From contig NZ_JACRSW010000035.1 of assembly GCF_014384965.1 (NCBI RefSeq), forward strand, positions 62,001 through 126,000: a stretch of 64,000 nt of DNA, read 5' to 3'. The position numbers were made by a program, and so were the translations under genes. Below the pieces are notes generated by a model. That model searched no databases. It saw only the letters and a program-made list of their open reading frames with translations, and was not told where the DNA came from. This document shows positions 37,182 to 45,525 of this stretch, piece by piece. Source of the stretch: Jutongia hominis (GTDB lineage Bacteria; Bacillota; Clostridia; Lachnospirales; Lachnospiraceae). Each line of letters opens with the position of its first letter. The first letter of the stretch is position 1.

Positions 37182-38264
37182 ATGTTCCCTAAAAAAATAA
37201 AAATAACAGACGAACTAATACAGTTAATTATAGATACAAGAAAAGAACATAATTTGACAGCATACCAATTATCAGAAAAAATCGGCAAAAACAAATCATG
37301 GCTGCCGAATATAGAAAATAGACGTACAAAAAATATTTCACGAGACGATCTTATATTGCTATTTAAGGATTTTGCAAAAGAAGAGAATATGGATGCAGAG
37401 GAATTTGTTATCAAATATTTATCTCCAACCGCTACGGTAGAATTAAATGATAATGTTTCTGTTCCTAATCATTACCTGCAAAATTCAATGGGTATTTATT
37501 CCCCAGATCATGATATGCTGCATATATCTGATGAAGAACGGATCAAGAGAATGGAATATTATATACAGGATAAACCATATGAAGTTGATTTAATGCGTCT
37601 GAAAAAGAATTTAAAGGATTTGTCAGATACAATCATAGATGAATTTAGTTACTGTGAAACACCAGACGATAGAAGAAATATGATCAATTTGGTAAAAACA
37701 ATGCGAGTAAACTTTCAAGGTGAATTTGCTTATACTCAAAAATTATACCAGTTCCCTTTATTCCACGGTGATGCCGAAACATGTTTTGGAAAAACTGTTG
37801 GAGAAGATTATTTGCAGAAAACCAATAGTAATATTGAAAGTTTTTCTGCAAAACAAAAATTGTTATATTCGTATGCAGACATATGTAGCGACATAAACTT
37901 TGAAGAAGGAAACTATAATCTATTTGTTGATTTAATACTCATAAATGAGAAAACCGACATTGAAAAGTTAGATGATGTTCTTTTCGGATTTGAAAGTTTC
38001 ATATATGAATTACATGAATATCTTTTAGCTGCCAAAAATGAAGCACTAATAAATCATCATCCATGTAAAATTAACTTCATAAGGTTATTTGAACACATCA
38101 TTAAATCCTTGAATGATTTTATTAGTAATGTAAAATTAGATTACCATTTTGAATATACAATGCCGACACAGGATACCGATATAGATGAATTGATTAAAAA
38201 ATGCTTGGAATTAAATACTATTACTTATGGAATAAAACAAGCTATACGAAACAAAAAGCAGTAA
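37182..38264 (+). CDS. Helix-turn-helix regulator, probable repressor
   Basis: 360 residues. An N-terminal XRE-type helix-turn-helix (about residues 12-60: NLTAYQLSEKIGKNKSWLPNIE) is followed by about 290 residues of unrecognised helical sequence. It is read from its own promoter with AAGGAGG 9 nt before the ATG, and ATGTACAT boxes overlap that promoter, which suggests self-repression. It is divergent from the tubZ operon. This arrangement suits a master regulator of the element; ligand or induction signal unknown. Confidence 0.75.
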   Translation: MFPKKIKITDELIQLIIDTRKEHNLTAYQLSEKIGKNKSWLPNIENRRTKNISRDDLILLFKDFAKEENMDAEEFVIKYLSPTATVELNDNVSVPNHYLQNSMGIYSPDHDMLHISDEERIKRMEYYIQDKPYEVDLMRLKKNLKDLSDTIIDEFSYCETPDDRRNMINLVKTMRVNFQGEFAYTQKLYQFPLFHGDAETCFGKTVGEDYLQKTNSNIESFSAKQKLLYSYADICSDINFEEGNYNLFVDLILINEKTDIEKLDDVLFGFESFIYELHEYLLAAKNEALINHHPCKINFIRLFEHIIKSLNDFISNVKLDYHFEYTMPTQDTDIDELIKKCLELNTITYGIKQAIRNKKQ

Positions 38265-39023
38265 AATTCCACATGAAATTGTTCTTTCATTTTTGGTGCA
38301 AGAAATGCATTATATAGTGCTTTTATTTAAGATTTTATACTATATATTGTGTATTTATTGACAAATATAATAAAACCAGAAAAAATCTGTGGCATTTTCC
38401 ACAGTTTTGCATCTCATATTAATTTATCAGTATATTACGCAAATTAATTTCTTCTGTATAAGCCATCGGATTAGTTTATTTCTGATGGCTTATATATGTA
38501 TGAGTTTCTTCTTATCTAATAGTATTGATGGTTATGTCAATAGTCACATATAATTTCCGAACCAGTTTTCCTATAAAATTCTTCATTTTTTTTTCATCTA
38601 CATGCCATAAAAATGCCATAAAGTTCAACACTCTTAGATTTTTATTACAGTAAAAAATGCTCGAATCATAGTTCGATACATACCTGTACTTTCTATGTGT
38701 ATATGTATTAAGTCCCTTCACAAAAAAGCTAAAAAATCAGCATAAATCTTATTATTCCCCTGATTTTCTTAAACTTTTCGAACTCATCATCTTTTTGATT
38801 AAGGTTTATGTATCAGTTTGCAATTTTTGAATTTTCTTACAGAATTTTCTTACATTTTCATACTACAATCTAATCTTATCGAACTCCCTAAAAAGTGAAA
38901 AAGCCATCGCATAACACGATAGCTTTTCCTTTTCAATCAACCAACATATTTAGAAAGTTTTCCTAAATACCAATTTTATTATACAATCAATTTGACTTAT
39001 TTTCCATATGTAAATTTCAGAAG
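38265..39023. other. About 760-nt non-coding stretch with three hairpins
   Basis: No gene with a ribosome site was found. It holds CTGTGG...CCACAG near 38390, TAAGCCATC/GATGGCTTA (38459-38492, a likely terminator of the rightward gene) and AAAGCCATCG/CGATAGCTTT near 38906-38932 (a likely terminator of the leftward gene at 39024). The first of these last two hairpins and the third share the AGCCATCG motif. Confidence 0.5.
38459..38492 (+). terminator. Probable terminator after the 360-residue regulator
   Basis: A 9-bp perfect stem TAAGCCATC/GATGGCTTA with a 16-nt loop; the T-run after it is weak (TATATATG). Confidence 0.45.
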
Positions 39024-39572
39024 TTATACCGCAACTTTCTCACAGACATAATCATCATCTTTTCCGAAAAACAATTCATTGCAGCACTCTGGACTATTAT
39101 GATCCCAAACTCTAATAGTTCCGTCTGCATCCTGTATAATCCAATTATCAGGTGTCTCATGATTATATTTCAAAATAAAGAAATCATACATTTCTGTCTC
39201 ATTAGAAAGTAACGCATACTTTCCTTGAAAACAATCTGTATATCCTACTTTCTTTTCTGGATCTGTTTCTTTTCTATGTAATACTGGCATTGGTGCTTCA
39301 TATACTACTGCTATTTCTGTAGGTACACCATTCTTGTTAATATACTGCTTGTGATCTGCATTGATATAATCCCATGCTTCCTGTTCTGCATCAAAGAACT
39401 TCATGCCCTCATGTAGATTGTTTTCCATATCATGTTTTGGTTCATTCTGCATATATACAACCCATCCAGTTTCCATACCAGGCTGATACTTTGTTGCTCT
39501 AACTGGCTTAGCCTGATATACTTTTGCATTTTCTTCAAAAATATTGTTCAATTTAAAACTGTTTGTCTCCAT
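39024..39572 (-). CDS. Unknown protein
   Basis: Not recognised. 182 residues from METNSFKLNN, with AAGGAAGGAG before the ATG. Acidic and globular; contains WDYINADHKQYINKNGVPTE and a C-terminal WIIQDADGTIRVWDH stretch. A longer reading from 39635 has no ribosome site. Last gene of a leftward series of small accessory genes. Confidence 0.6.
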   Translation of the reverse strand: METNSFKLNNIFEENAKVYQAKPVRATKYQPGMETGWVVYMQNEPKHDMENNLHEGMKFFDAEQEAWDYINADHKQYINKNGVPTEIAVVYEAPMPVLHRKETDPEKKVGYTDCFQGKYALLSNETEMYDFFILKYNHETPDNWIIQDADGTIRVWDHNSPECCNELFFGKDDDYVCEKVAV

Positions 39573-39606
39573 AATATTACTACTCCTTCCTTGTGAAAAT
39601 ATAACC

Positions 39607-39747
39607 TTATACAGCAGAGTAAAAAGCATCCTCAAATTTTTCCAACTGTTCAGATGTAAGAATATTTTTCAAATCCTCTTTGCAGTTTTCACACGCTTCT
39701 CTCTTTATTCTGTTGCTTTCAATAATATCTTGCATTGTTATAGCCAT
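39607..39747 (-). CDS. Small unknown protein, 46 residues
   Basis: 46 residues, MAITMQDIIESNRIKREACENC then a charged helix. Its ATG overlaps the stop of the preceding small gene by 10 nt, so it is translationally coupled; GAAGGTGAAG within the preceding gene can serve as ribosome site. The CENC pair could contribute to metal binding. Confidence 0.5.
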   Translation of the reverse strand: MAITMQDIIESNRIKREACENCKEDLKNILTSEQLEKFEDAFYSAV

Positions 39748-39884
39748 TGCTTCACCTTCTTTATAATCATTTCCTTTGTTGGGAAGATTCCTCCATATAC
39801 CACTTCTGGTCTAGGATTTTTTGGAAATTTCTTTCCATCGCTTGTTATATTATTTTTGTCTGTTAAGATAATCTCATCATTCAT
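39738..39884 (-). CDS. Small unknown protein, 48 residues
   Basis: 48 residues, beginning MNDEIILTDKNN with GAGGT 7 nt before the ATG. Central Pro/Lys-rich turn KKFPKNPRPEVVYGG. Overlaps the next gene. Function unknown. Confidence 0.5.
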   Translation of the reverse strand: MNDEIILTDKNNITSDGKKFPKNPRPEVVYGGIFPTKEMIIKKVKQWL

Positions 39885-39950
39885 TTGTTATTACCTCTTC
39901 ACTTATATAATGCACCTTTTAGATTATGTTTTCCCCTTTTTGTGGTAAAT

Positions 39951-40139
39951 TTATTTTCTCATTTTTTCCTCGATGATACTTTTACCTATTATGAAAAACC
40001 AATATATTGCTAATGGTATGAGAATCAAAAGGATTTTCATTGTTACATTTTCCACAATCAGAGATGCGACCAAACCGCACGCCCATACAACCATGCTTAT
40101 ATAGAATCCATATGTAAAAAATTTCAATTTTCTCTTCAT
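39951..40139 (-). CDS. Small two-helix membrane protein
   Basis: 62 residues with two membrane segments (FYISMVVWACGLVASLIV and ILLILIPLAIYWFFIIG) and basic ends. It begins 1 nt after the stop of the zinc-ribbon-like gene upstream. Function unknown. Confidence 0.55.
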   Translation of the reverse strand: MKRKLKFFTYGFYISMVVWACGLVASLIVENVTMKILLILIPLAIYWFFIIGKSIIEEKMRK

Positions 40140-40140
40140 T

Positions 40141-40326
40141 CTAATACCTCTCGTTCTTCCTGATTTTCTCTAACTTTTCCTTCTTTTGATTTTTATATCT
40201 TACCCTTGCTCTCGGTCTATATTTGTTACAGCGCTGGCAATAATGAACGTGATCCGCTTTTCTACCTTTGGTGCAAAGTCCGGCACAAACATAGTATAAG
40301 CAAGGTGTCTGTCTATCTGTTGCCAT
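40141..40326 (-). CDS. Small basic cysteine-rich protein
   Basis: 61 residues with cysteines at 9, 14, 18, 30 and 33 (CxxxxC...CQRC) and a strongly basic C-terminus, a pattern of a small zinc-binding nucleic-acid-associated protein. Its ATG overlaps the stop of the preceding gene. Confidence 0.55.
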   Translation of the reverse strand: MATDRQTPCLYYVCAGLCTKGRKADHVHYCQRCNKYRPRARVRYKNQKKEKLEKIRKNERY

Positions 40327-40562
40327 TATCCATGACCTCCTCTCAATTCTTTAAGCTGAGATAACATTGTCGTTTTATCTTCATCGGCTATTTCCTTATC
40401 AAATAAAAAGATCTCACCCAACTTTTCAGTGTATGGAATTTCCAATGCTTCCAGAATCTTTTCCACTGTTGCTACTTCTATCCTATTTATTTGAATTGAT
40501 TTGTTTTCGCCACTGATAAACACTTGATCTATTTCTTTGTCGTATTCAATTTTTATGCTCAT
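40326..40562 (-). CDS. Unknown protein, 78 residues
   Basis: Not recognised. 78 residues, with a beta-rich start (IKIEYDKEIDQVFISGENK) and RIEVATVEKILEALEIPYTEKL. That last part resembles KIDKMEELLNFLGIEFTES in the upstream 112-residue protein, so the two share a small domain. GGAGAC before the ATG. Confidence 0.55.
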   Translation of the reverse strand: MSIKIEYDKEIDQVFISGENKSIQINRIEVATVEKILEALEIPYTEKLGEIFLFDKEIADEDKTTMLSQLKELRGGHG

Positions 40563-40577
40563 CTTGAGTCTCCTTAT

Positions 40578-40916
40578 TTAATTCTCTACAGTGCTTTCCG
40601 TAAATTCGATTCCTAAGAAATTCAACAACTCTTCCATCTTGTCAATTTTTAGCATGTTGATTTTGATTTTTTCGCCTGTATCATCATTTACAAGAAATGC
40701 TTGTGTAATTCCTTCCTCTACTCCTAATTGTTTCTTCTTATGATATATATACAAATCAATTCCGCAAGCTACCAATAACACCATTAAACTGATAATTGGT
40801 AATTTAATGTCGATTATAAGTAAAACTGCAAGTATTACACCGCTTAATATCCATGCAGTTAAGGATATATAAGAGTAATAGGTATATGCTTTCAATTTCT
40901 CCGCATAGCTTTTCAT
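40578..40916 (-). CDS. Membrane protein with a small cytoplasmic domain
   Basis: 112 residues: two membrane segments (about 13-57) and a soluble C-terminal part ending in KMEELLNFLGIEFTES, similar to the C-terminal half of the next gene product. No strong ribosome site was found. Function unknown. Confidence 0.55.
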   Translation of the reverse strand: MKSYAEKLKAYTYYSYISLTAWILSGVILAVLLIIDIKLPIISLMVLLVACGIDLYIYHKKKQLGVEEGITQAFLVNDDTGEKIKINMLKIDKMEELLNFLGIEFTESTVEN

Positions 40917-40945
40917 ATCATTATTTTTTTTACTTTTAATCAGGG

Positions 40946-41326
40946 TTACTGTACCTCCTTATTAAGTTCGTTGCATCTGGTTTCTGCTTCTTCCTGTGTG
41001 GGGAATAGCTTCTGATCTGTATAGTCGCTCCTATCAGCAAATCCATATTTCACAACTGTTTTCGGTTCGTTGTGGTGTCCACCAGTGTTAAGCAGATAAT
41101 TATATACCTTGATATTAGTAATGGTGTCTTTATCAGCTAATTGATATATTTTTCTCTTTCCGTGTAATCGACCAGTGCCAAAACATTTATCACATGAGAA
41201 TCTATTACCATCTACAATAATATGTCCTTCTCCATTACAAGCTGCACATGGTTCTTTTGACCTTGCTTTCTGGATGATATAGACCTCTTGACCGATGTTG
41301 AACTTTGTTTCTATATTTATTTGCAT
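40946..41326 (-). CDS. DnaJ-type zinc-finger protein
   Basis: 126 residues with two CxxCxGxG repeats (CAACNGEGH and CDKCFGTGR) that form one DnaJ-type zinc centre, preceded by a small beta domain (FNIGQEVYIIQ). There is no J domain here; a separate J-domain protein is encoded at 47441. The family often serves as an unfolded-protein or RNA-binding accessory. AGAGGGG before the ATG. Confidence 0.75.
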   Translation of the reverse strand: MQINIETKFNIGQEVYIIQKARSKEPCAACNGEGHIIVDGNRFSCDKCFGTGRLHGKRKIYQLADKDTITNIKVYNYLLNTGGHHNEPKTVVKYGFADRSDYTDQKLFPTQEEAETRCNELNKEVQ

Positions 41327-41633
41327 TGTATTGCCCCTCTTTCTTGTGTTGTTTTTGTGTAATAATACCTGTTACATCTAAAAATTGCTTTCTATTGACG
41401 ATAAGCCATTTTGGGGCTTAATTCCTTATTTATGCCCTATATAGTAGGCTTTTTCAATGTCGTAAGTTAACGCACTTATTAGTGTACGCATTTTCAATAT
41501 TACTCACTACATAGGAATGATTCTCGATATAATTTAATCCCTATTAATTTGGTAGGTTATCGCAATTACTAAACATTTTTGCTTAGTAAATCAAGTGTTT
41601 TCGTTGTACACGATATAGTGTACGATAACCAAT
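41327..41633. repeat. Nested inverted-repeat site, possible resolution site
   Basis: A 307-nt non-coding stretch. Between 41555 and 41630 an outer dyad GGTTATCG/CGATAACC encloses TTACTAA/TTAGTAA and a hairpin GTACACGATATAGTGTAC. The box GTGTACG also appears at about 41483. It lies close to the second tyrosine recombinase gene, so a dif/res-like recombination site is a reasonable guess. Confidence 0.4.
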
Positions 41634-41927
41634 TTATTCATTCTTTTTCATTTCTGCGTTATATTCCGCTTCAATATCATCCATAATATCACGCAAATTT
41701 TCCTTTGCTCCCTTTAACCAATACAGATTATCATTGGCAAGAATTGGTTTTCCTAACTCATACTGCTTTTCGATCTTATCCATCATGTACTTAATTCCAG
41801 TCTGCATACCAATTTGAAATCCTAAGTTAAAAAGCTCCTGTCTGTTCTCTGCGTTCTCCTGTGATCCGTTCATCATCTTATCCATCTCCTTTGACATTTC
41901 TCTCATAGCTTCAATAAACTTTTCCAT
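41634..41927 (-). CDS. Unknown small helical protein
   Basis: 97 residues from MEKFIEAMREM with TGGAGG before the ATG. Helical, acidic, with a Gly-rich turn (GFQIGMQTGIKYMMDKIEK). Function unknown. Confidence 0.55.
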   Translation of the reverse strand: MEKFIEAMREMSKEMDKMMNGSQENAENRQELFNLGFQIGMQTGIKYMMDKIEKQYELGKPILANDNLYWLKGAKENLRDIMDDIEAEYNAEMKKNE

Positions 41928-41943
41928 ATTCAATTAACCTCCA

Positions 41944-42036
41944 TTATGTGTAAATTATCAGCAATACAGCAATTATGCTTCCTATAACAATTTGCAGTAT
42001 AGTTTGCTTTGTTATTGGTTTCGGTTCTTTGTTCAC
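41944..42036 (-). CDS. Small membrane peptide, 30 residues
   Basis: GTG start with AAGGAAGGAG 7 nt upstream; encodes a basic N-terminus followed by one hydrophobic helix (ILQIVIGSIIAVLLIIYT). Function unknown. Confidence 0.5.
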   Translation of the reverse strand: MNKEPKPITKQTILQIVIGSIIAVLLIIYT

Positions 42037-42115
42037 TCAACCGCTCCTTCCTTTTGTGTCCTACATATATACAATGCACATTTTGAAAATGATTTTCCCC
42101 TCCTTACCAGAAAAT

Positions 42116-42991
42116 TTATAATAATTCGCTCTTTTTCTTGATTTGCTCTAAGTTAGGGTTCAAATACTTCAATGTGGTTTTTATACTTGTATGTCCTGCT
42201 TGATTTGATACCTCATTGATGCTATATGCTCCACTCTCCAATGCGTTATAACAAAAGAAGTGTCTAAGCATATGCGGATGGATATGGTAGCCATCAACAC
42301 TAAATTCATCAAATACTTTATTGATAGTGGACGGATTCAAAATCTTCCCTTTGCTGTTATGGAATAAATAATCTGATTCCACATTATCTGATCTCTGATA
42401 TTCCCTTATAGCAGAGATAACCTTTGAATTGATAATAACAATTCTTTGTTTTTCGCCTTTTCCGTCTGCTACTCTGATCTGGCTTGCAGCAGTGTTTACA
42501 TCTACCTTTTTCAAATGCAATACTTCTGATATTCGTAAACCGGCATAAGCCATAATGGTAATAATGGCATAGTTCCGTTTTGCTGAACATCCTTCAGATT
42601 GCAACACTCTTTGTCTGAACTCTTCAACTTCTTTTTTCGTGATATTAGTAGGACTAATTATCTCCGCTTGTACCTTTATCAAGTCTGCTTTGCTTATTAC
42701 AATGTTATCTGGTTGCATCAGCTCATTATATTTAATGAGTGCGGATAACTTTGCATTGATGGACTTCGCATTTAGATTCTGTCCTGTCCTCTTACAAGTT
42801 TTCACATTCTTCAAATAACTTTTGTATTCCAGAATATTTTCCCTATACAGCTTTTTAAATCCTACATCACCGAAGCTGTCATTAAACCATCTAAAAAATT
42901 CCTTTACCGATGCAATATATACTTTGATTGTCTTTTCGGATTTTCCCTCTAAGTGCATCTTGTTTTCAAAATTCATTATCAGTTCATCCAT
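42116..42991 (-). CDS. Second tyrosine recombinase (XerC/D-like)
   Basis: 291 residues, the size of Xer-type enzymes, without the arm-binding domain of the integrase. Core-binding domain about residues 1-100; catalytic motifs GLRISE, HMLRH, AGHTS and KYLNP supply Arg, His-x-x-Arg, His and the Tyr nucleophile. A plasmid-like element that also has a partition gene would use such an enzyme to resolve multimers. GGGAGGTG before the ATG. The nested inverted repeats 500 nt downstream are a possible target. Confidence 0.88.
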   Translation of the reverse strand: MDELIMNFENKMHLEGKSEKTIKVYIASVKEFFRWFNDSFGDVGFKKLYRENILEYKSYLKNVKTCKRTGQNLNAKSINAKLSALIKYNELMQPDNIVISKADLIKVQAEIISPTNITKKEVEEFRQRVLQSEGCSAKRNYAIITIMAYAGLRISEVLHLKKVDVNTAASQIRVADGKGEKQRIVIINSKVISAIREYQRSDNVESDYLFHNSKGKILNPSTINKVFDEFSVDGYHIHPHMLRHFFCYNALESGAYSINEVSNQAGHTSIKTTLKYLNPNLEQIKKKSELL

Positions 42992-43192
42992 AAATACACA
43001 CCTCCCAGAAATTTTATTGAATTATTATTTTGCATATTTTCAGAAATTTTATTGAAATTTCTTTTTGCTTCCTACTTACTAATACACATTTTTTCAGTAA
43101 TATTCCCCTTATATTGAAAAAATAATTGAGGTCATTTTTGCCTTATTCCTTGTATATATTCCGTATCTCCGTTATACTATATAAGGAAGGAG

Positions 43193-43456
43193 TTGATTTA
43201 CATTTACATTGAGATTCATAAGCCGAACCGCTTCAAAGATATGCTACATAAGATTCAGTCTAAACTGGAAGATATGTTATTTTCCATTTTACAACACACA
43301 CCAGATAAATTCATTCCAAAATCCCTTATGCGTTGGTTTGAGAAATACACCAACAAACGACTTGCACAACTGAAAAGTGATGTAATCCGCAAACGCTGGC
43401 AGACAATAGAATTAGAAAAGGCTGTTGATAATATCCACCAGAGACAGCAGCCATAA
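43193..43456 (+). CDS. Small basic protein, start uncertain
   Basis: Not recognised. Up to 87 residues, basic, helical: LEDMLFSILQHTPDKFIPKS then MRWFEKYTNKRLAQLKS. AAGGAG lies at 43185-43190, but the in-frame TTG is only 2 nt away, the next in-frame options are ATT codons (43196, 43202, 43208) and the first ATG is at 43241 without a site. It has a promoter-like upstream region and lies before the toxin locus. Confidence 0.5.
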   Translation: MIYIYIEIHKPNRFKDMLHKIQSKLEDMLFSILQHTPDKFIPKSLMRWFEKYTNKRLAQLKSDVIRKRWQTIELEKAVDNIHQRQQP

Positions 43457-43621
43457 AAATAAGAGGTCTTTCTTCTATATATAATATAGTAGATTTACCT
43501 CTTTTTTGTTTGAACATCTGTTCCCTTTATGCTATACTGTTATTGTGTAATTGAAACGAAAGCAGGATGTGATTTTCCGATTATTAGATGCCCTCTAGTT
43601 TGCAAAGGAGGGTGATGCCCT

Positions 43622-43708
43622 ATGAACACAATGGAAGTTCTTACACTTTTATTAGTCGTTTTTGCGGCTCTGTCTTACATAGATAATCATAATAACAAAA
43701 AGAAATAG
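43622..43708 (+). CDS. Type I toxin-like membrane peptide (holin-like toxin)
   Basis: 28 residues: MEVLTLLLVVFAALSYI followed by a short basic tail. The size, single helix and very strong ribosome site (AAAGGAGGGTGATG) match Firmicute holin-like or TxpA-like type I toxins. The stop codon lies in the left arm of a terminator hairpin, and a minus-strand promoter faces it, so an antisense RNA probably controls it. It would act as an addiction gene of the element. Confidence 0.65.
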   Translation: MNTMEVLTLLLVVFAALSYIDNHNNKKK

Positions 43709-43740
43709 CATCCCACACCGTCCAAAGTTTAGGATGCTAT
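43705..43740 (+). terminator. Toxin mRNA terminator
   Basis: ATAGCATCC/GGATGCTAT, a perfect 9-bp stem with an 18-nt loop, followed by TCTTAT. Overlaps the toxin stop codon. Confidence 0.75.
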
Positions 43741-43741
43741 T

Positions 43742-43769
43742 CTTATAAACATTTTAACACTGAGGGCAA
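43742..43769 (-). promoter_or_regulatory. Candidate antisense RNA promoter for the toxin
   Basis: On the minus strand TTGCCC (43769-43764), 16-nt spacer, TATAAG (43747-43742). Transcription from about 43735 leftward would be antisense to the 3' end of the toxin mRNA, as RatA is to txpA. Confidence 0.5.
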
Positions 43770-43840
43770 ATCGGAGTCATATCCGATTCACTTTCTAAGT
43801 AGATTATACACTAGGGCATTTGAGAAATCAAGTGCCCTTT

Positions 43841-44200
43841 TTAATTATCCTGTGATTCTGTGTCTGCCTTGTCACGCTCACAAATACTTTCATAAGATAG
43901 CTCTGGATTCAATTTCACTTCCCACTCAATCAAATCTTGTGGCTGACATTGTAAAAGTTGGCATATATCCTCAATGGTTTTTGTTGATACATCACCACCA
44001 GCAAACACTCTTCCCTTTTTCACATTATCTTCTTTTTCATTGTATTCTTTTATATTATTTTCAATCTCTTCCCATGAATTGCCACTACACATTTTCATTT
44101 TAGTAAGTATTCCCTGCGGAATTAAGCCTTTTTGCCTTATAATATAGGTTGTTATCCCTTTTTCTTTTAATTTCTGCATCAGTTTATTATAATTTATCAT
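43841..44200 (-). CDS. XRE-family regulator with an inserted segment
   Basis: 119 residues from MINYNKLMQKL. The ends match small XRE (HTH_26-like) regulators: KLKEKGITTYIIRQKGL and DVSTKTIEDICQLLQCQPQDLIEW. Between the first helices and the DVSTKT box there are about 30 extra residues (from SGNSWEEI to VFAGG), longer than usual for this family. The ribosome site GGAG is 8 nt from the ATG. Confidence 0.7.
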   Translation of the reverse strand: MINYNKLMQKLKEKGITTYIIRQKGLIPQGILTKMKMCSGNSWEEIENNIKEYNEKEDNVKKGRVFAGGDVSTKTIEDICQLLQCQPQDLIEWEVKLNPELSYESICERDKADTESQDN

Positions 44201-44281
44201 TAACATATCTCCATTCAAATATTCATTGATTTCTGTGTATATTCTAACACTCCTTCCCTATTTTTTCAAGGTCAGCAAAAT

Positions 44282-44878
44282 TCACACGATACAGGATAAG
44301 ATCAGTTTATGTACTGCTTTCCATTTCCACGGCTGTTTTATTTTCTTTTCCATCTGGTACATAAAAATGTCATTGATTCGATCCTCAAATAGTTCCGGTG
44401 CAATATTTGATTTGAATTGATTACATGGCAAGCAAGTACACTCTAAGTTAGAAACATCATCTACACCGCCCATTGATAAGGCTATATGATGATCTAATGA
44501 CATTTCAGAAAACAATATTTTCCGTCCGCATAACTGACAGCGACCATCATATTTATTGTATATTAGTTTGCGTGTTGCCTGTGAATACTTCTTTCTCTTA
44601 ATCCTGCCGTTGTTTCTTCTCTTTACATTTCCAATTCCGTTTTTCTGTTCCTGTAGTTCAATTTTCTCTTCTGGTGTCAAATGCTTCCATATTACATGAT
44701 TAGTAAATGTGTCATATACATAATAACCATCTGTCTTTATCGGTGCATGGTTCATATACCGAATAGCTTCTTTTATTGTGCTATACTGTAAAGCCTGTGT
44801 AACATCCTTTGTTTTTCTATGTTTTCCATTCTGATTCAGATATATATAATAGTTTCCATTTGTGATTACTATAGCCAT
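44282..44878 (-). CDS. HNH endonuclease-type protein
   Basis: 198 residues. The C-terminal HNH module has CQLCGRK, SLDHHIALSMGG and CLPCNQFKSN, giving the zinc cysteines and the catalytic His pair. The N-terminal 90 residues resemble a small substrate domain (YYIYLNQNGKHRKTKDV). It may be a homing-type endonuclease or a phage packaging or restriction nuclease; no other packaging gene is present. AGAGGT before the ATG. Confidence 0.8.
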   Translation of the reverse strand: MAIVITNGNYYIYLNQNGKHRKTKDVTQALQYSTIKEAIRYMNHAPIKTDGYYVYDTFTNHVIWKHLTPEEKIELQEQKNGIGNVKRRNNGRIKRKKYSQATRKLIYNKYDGRCQLCGRKILFSEMSLDHHIALSMGGVDDVSNLECTCLPCNQFKSNIAPELFEDRINDIFMYQMEKKIKQPWKWKAVHKLILSCIV

Positions 44879-44944
44879 AATATCAACCTCTTTTCTGTTA
44901 AGGACAGCCTTATTTCAGACTGTCCCATCCTTTACAGTTCCCTT

Positions 44945-45253
44945 TTATCTTTCATCCGTGAAACAAATTGTTGTCGCATTGTCTCCTGGTGTTTCGGAGA
45001 TTCGATTTGTAATAATCCAAATTCTGCCTTTTGAGGTATTGTAAGCACCCATAACATATAAATCATCTGGATAATTCAAAGCATCCTCATTTGTCTGTTT
45101 GTCTTCTGTGTTCATGTCTCCCCAGTCTTTAACCGCAAATCTCTGTAATGCAACTGTGACCTCAATCGCAAATTTCTGTTCCGCTGCCATAAGATCATTG
45201 ATTGATCTTGTAGTTACTACCTGTCCCATATTGAAAAATTTTGATGTAATCAT
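44945..45253 (-). CDS. Accessory protein of mobile elements, unknown function
   Basis: 102 residues. The pattern RFAVKDWGDMNTEDKQTNEDAL followed by IWIITNRISETPGDNATTICF recalls a family of uncharacterised proteins common on Firmicute integrative elements (from memory). No catalytic motif is visible. AGAGAGGT before the ATG. Confidence 0.6.
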   Translation of the reverse strand: MITSKFFNMGQVVTTRSINDLMAAEQKFAIEVTVALQRFAVKDWGDMNTEDKQTNEDALNYPDDLYVMGAYNTSKGRIWIITNRISETPGDNATTICFTDER

Positions 45254-45274
45254 TTCGCCTTACCTCTCTTTCTT

Positions 45275-45508
45275 TTATATCAAGCCAATCATACAAGCCA
45301 TTTTGTACAATGGATTCTTTGCAAGTTTCCGCATATGCTCCGCTTTCTGTTTGGCTTTGCGTTCCATCCTGTCCATAAATGCCATCTGATTATCAAGTTC
45401 TGTATATTCCAACATTTGCGTTGGTGTCAGTGCATTATATGGTGTTTTAAGACTTCTATCTATAATCTGGTTTCCGTCTGCTGTTGTGATGATTCTAAAA
45501 TTAAACAT
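45275..45508 (-). CDS. Small accessory protein, unknown
   Basis: 77 residues: a short beta start (FNFRIITTADGNQIIDRSL) then a long basic helix with RMERKAKQKAEHMRKLAK. Also of a type often seen on integrative elements beside the preceding family. AAAGGACGG before the ATG. Confidence 0.55.
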   Translation of the reverse strand: MFNFRIITTADGNQIIDRSLKTPYNALTPTQMLEYTELDNQMAFMDRMERKAKQKAEHMRKLAKNPLYKMACMIGLI

Positions 45509-45525
45509 ATTGTTTTCCGTCCTTT

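Noticed and set aside
38512..38721. 69-codon minus-strand frame with GTG start
   Set aside because: No ribosome site, no family, unusual composition; it lies in a terminator-rich gap.
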